From Bacteroidales bacterium (GTDB lineage Bacteria; Bacteroidota; Bacteroidia; Bacteroidales; GCA-2748055), in the NCBI GenBank assembly GCA_029931975.1, contig JAOZQY010000003.1, positions 64,497-128,496 on the forward strand: 64,000 bases of DNA, read 5' to 3'. The translations under genes were made by a program, and so were the position numbers. Below the pieces are notes generated by a model. That model did not search any database and had not been told where the DNA came from. It worked only from the letters and a program-made list of their open reading frames with translations. Numbering within the stretch: the stretch's first letter is position 1; the number at the start of each line of letters is the position of its first letter. This document shows positions 62,563 to 64,000 of this stretch, one piece after another.

Positions 62563-64000
62563 ATGAAAAAAATTAAAAACCTTGCGATTTTTATCCTCGC
62601 AGCCGCAGTGCTCAGTAGTTGTGGTGGCCTGAACAAAATGGTCAAAGATTCTGACCAGGTAGGTTACCAGGTAAATCCAGAGGTTCTGGAAATGCATGCT
62701 GGCGAAGTTGATGTGACTGTCGAAGCAAATTACCCTGCTAAGTACTTCAACAAAAAAGCTATTGTTACTCTTACCCCCATCCTTAGATATGAAGGTGGTG
62801 AAACAGCACTTGAAGCCCTGGTTCTCCAAGGACAGGATGTTACTGAAAACAACAAACCAATAAGCTATGATACCGGTGGCTCTGGTAGCGTTTCAAGAAC
62901 ATTCACCTATGAGGATGCCATGATGATGTCAGAGCTTTATCTCCACATCACTGGTTCCATTAAAGATAAGACTGCAGACCTGGGTGAGGTAAAACTTGCT
63001 GACGGAATCATCACTACACCATTACTTGTCCAGGATGATGCCAAAGCTATTCTGTTCGACAATAACTTTAAGCAGATTGTTCCTGAATCATATCAGGCCG
63101 ACATCAAGTATGTCATCAACAGGGCTGATGTTCGTCGTACTGAAATGAAGAAAGATGAGATTTCCGGACTTAACGAGACTCTTGTAAATGCCAATGAAAA
63201 TGAAAGGCTCGACTTGAAAGGGATAGAAATTTCAGCCTACGCTTCTCCCGATGGCGAATTAGATCTGAATGCTAAGCTTGCTGACAAGCGACAGAAAACT
63301 GCGGAGAAATATCTATCCGGTCAATTGAAAAAAGCTGATATCGAAGTTGCAGAGGAGCTAATGAGCTTGCTTTCAACCCCGGAAGACTGGGAAGGATTCA
63401 AAACAGCACTGGAAGCCTCTGACATTCAGGACAAAGAGATGATCCTCAGAGTACTCAGCATGCACTCCGACCCCGTTGTTCGTGAGCAGGAAATCAAAAA
63501 TCTTACCGCTGCGTATGAAGTAATCGCTGAAGAGATCCTTCCTCTACTGAGAAGGTCCCAGTTTACTGTGAATATGGACAAAATTGGATGGAGCGATGAG
63601 GAGCTGAAAGAACTCTGGACAAGCAATCCCGACACCCTGGTACTGGAAGAACTTCTCTACACTGCCACTCTGGAAGATGGCAATGATACAAAACTGGCCA
63701 TTTACACCAAAGCCACAGAAGTTTCTCCCAAGTGCGTACGTGCACACAATAACAAGGGTGTTGTACTTTATGAAAAGGGAGACCTGGAAGGAGCCGCTGC
63801 TGCTTTCAATGCAGCCAAGGCCCTGAAAGATCACGATATCGTTAACAACAACCTTGGTGTTATTGCCCTTAAGAATGGCGATGTTGCCGCTGCCAAAGAA
63901 GCCTTTACCGCTTCCATGGGAGCTGGTTCAAATGTTAACTACAACCTGGGAATTGTAAGCATTAAAGAAGGTCAATATGAGACAGCCATTAACTACTTTG
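62563..64000 (+). CDS. OmpA-like/TPR lipoprotein (3' end outside window)
   Basis: This envelope lipoprotein has 479 codons visible and no stop before the window edge. The signal peptide ends in lipobox LSSC20. A beta-rich region follows (about 38-185). An OmpA-like segment with ISAYASPDGELDLNAKLADKRQKTAEKYL lies at about 225-255, then tetratricopeptide repeats from about 395 (AHNNKGVVLYEKGDLEGAAAAFNAAKA, NNLGVIALKNGDVAAAKEAFTAS). It probably links the outer membrane to peptidoglycan or scaffolds a complex. No specific partner is evident. Confidence 0.85.
   Translation, partial: MKKIKNLAIFILAAAVLSSCGGLNKMVKDSDQVGYQVNPEVLEMHAGEVDVTVEANYPAKYFNKKAIVTLTPILRYEGGETALEALVLQGQDVTENNKPISYDTGGSGSVSRTFTYEDAMMMSELYLHITGSIKDKTADLGEVKLADGIITTPLLVQDDAKAILFDNNFKQIVPESYQADIKYVINRADVRRTEMKKDEISGLNETLVNANENERLDLKGIEISAYASPDGELDLNAKLADKRQKTAEKYLSGQLKKADIEVAEELMSLLSTPEDWEGFKTALEASDIQDKEMILRVLSMHSDPVVREQEIKNLTAAYEVIAEEILPLLRRSQFTVNMDKIGWSDEELKELWTSNPDTLVLEELLYTATLEDGNDTKLAIYTKATEVSPKCVRAHNNKGVVLYEKGDLEGAAAAFNAAKALKDHDIVNNNLGVIALKNGDVAAAKEAFTASMGAGSNVNYNLGIVSIKEGQYETAINYF

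Noticed and set aside
1..64000. tRNA, rRNA, CRISPR, transposase or phage genes
   Set aside because: I looked for tRNA arm patterns, repeat-spacer arrays and transposase motifs on both strands and saw none that could be supported.

Overview
The window reads as a chromosomal segment of a Bacteroidota bacterium, most likely class Bacteroidia. The evidence is promoters of the TTG-N19-21-TAnnTTTG type, an ECF sigma/FecR pair with STN and carboxypeptidase-regulatory-like domains, a TonB receptor followed by a secreted protein with a C-terminal type IX sorting domain, many lipoproteins, and families largely confined to this phylum (DUF4294, DUF2851, DUF5777). No rRNA, tRNA, CRISPR array, insertion sequence or phage gene was seen. 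Almost all of it is chromosomal core plus one respiratory accessory block.

1-4.5 kb: trp biosynthesis on the minus strand (trpE-G-D-C-F; trpF runs off the window). Upstream of trpE is a complete ribosome-mediated attenuator that is easy to miss: a phylum-type promoter, a 20-residue leader peptide with three consecutive Trp codons, an 8-bp antiterminator pairing and an intrinsic terminator with nine U. 4.5-8.2 kb: a divergent LspA-like membrane protein, a DUF4136 lipoprotein, a short-chain dehydrogenase and a surface protein with a carboxypeptidase-regulatory-like domain. 8.2-11.4 kb: an ECF sigma factor, a FecR anti-sigma factor and an STN-containing paralogue of that surface protein, with no TonB barrel in the set. 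11.4-24.6 kb: peptidases (S9, M3), a Crp-like regulator, a thioredoxin-glutaredoxin fusion, a GroES-like protein, a polyprenyl sugar transferase, pcm, an MBL hydrolase, gcvP, ssb and a cold shock gene. 24.6-28.4 kb: a polysaccharide deacetylase, a decayed MFS transporter and a serine hydrolase.

28.4-38.5 kb is the accessory block. It holds five c-type cytochromes with 28 CXXCH motifs plus one CX3CH (1, 7, 4, 10+1 and 6 haems), a cytochrome b561, the remnant of a second cytochrome b, an outer-membrane protein, a double rhodanese lipoprotein and an OB-fold-like lipoprotein. Two cysteine-rich Crp/Fnr-type regulators lie beside these operons. Quinol electrons could pass through the membrane cytochrome b and the heptahaem protein to periplasmic and surface cytochromes. 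The terminal acceptor is not evident; the rhodanese may hint at sulfur chemistry.

38.7-46.9 kb: a 5'-nucleotidase family lipoprotein, a three-gene biotin-dependent acyl-CoA carboxylase, a shortened ThpR-like protein, ElbB, a leucine-rich lipoprotein and a DUF4294 protein. 46.9-51.5 kb: the TonB receptor operon. 51.9-64 kb: two CDGSH iron-sulfur proteins, arginine deiminase, a beta-barrel, DUF2851, a K+ channel with an altered filter, rpsO, pnp, prolyl oligopeptidase, a deoxynucleoside kinase and an OmpA/TPR lipoprotein cut by the window end.
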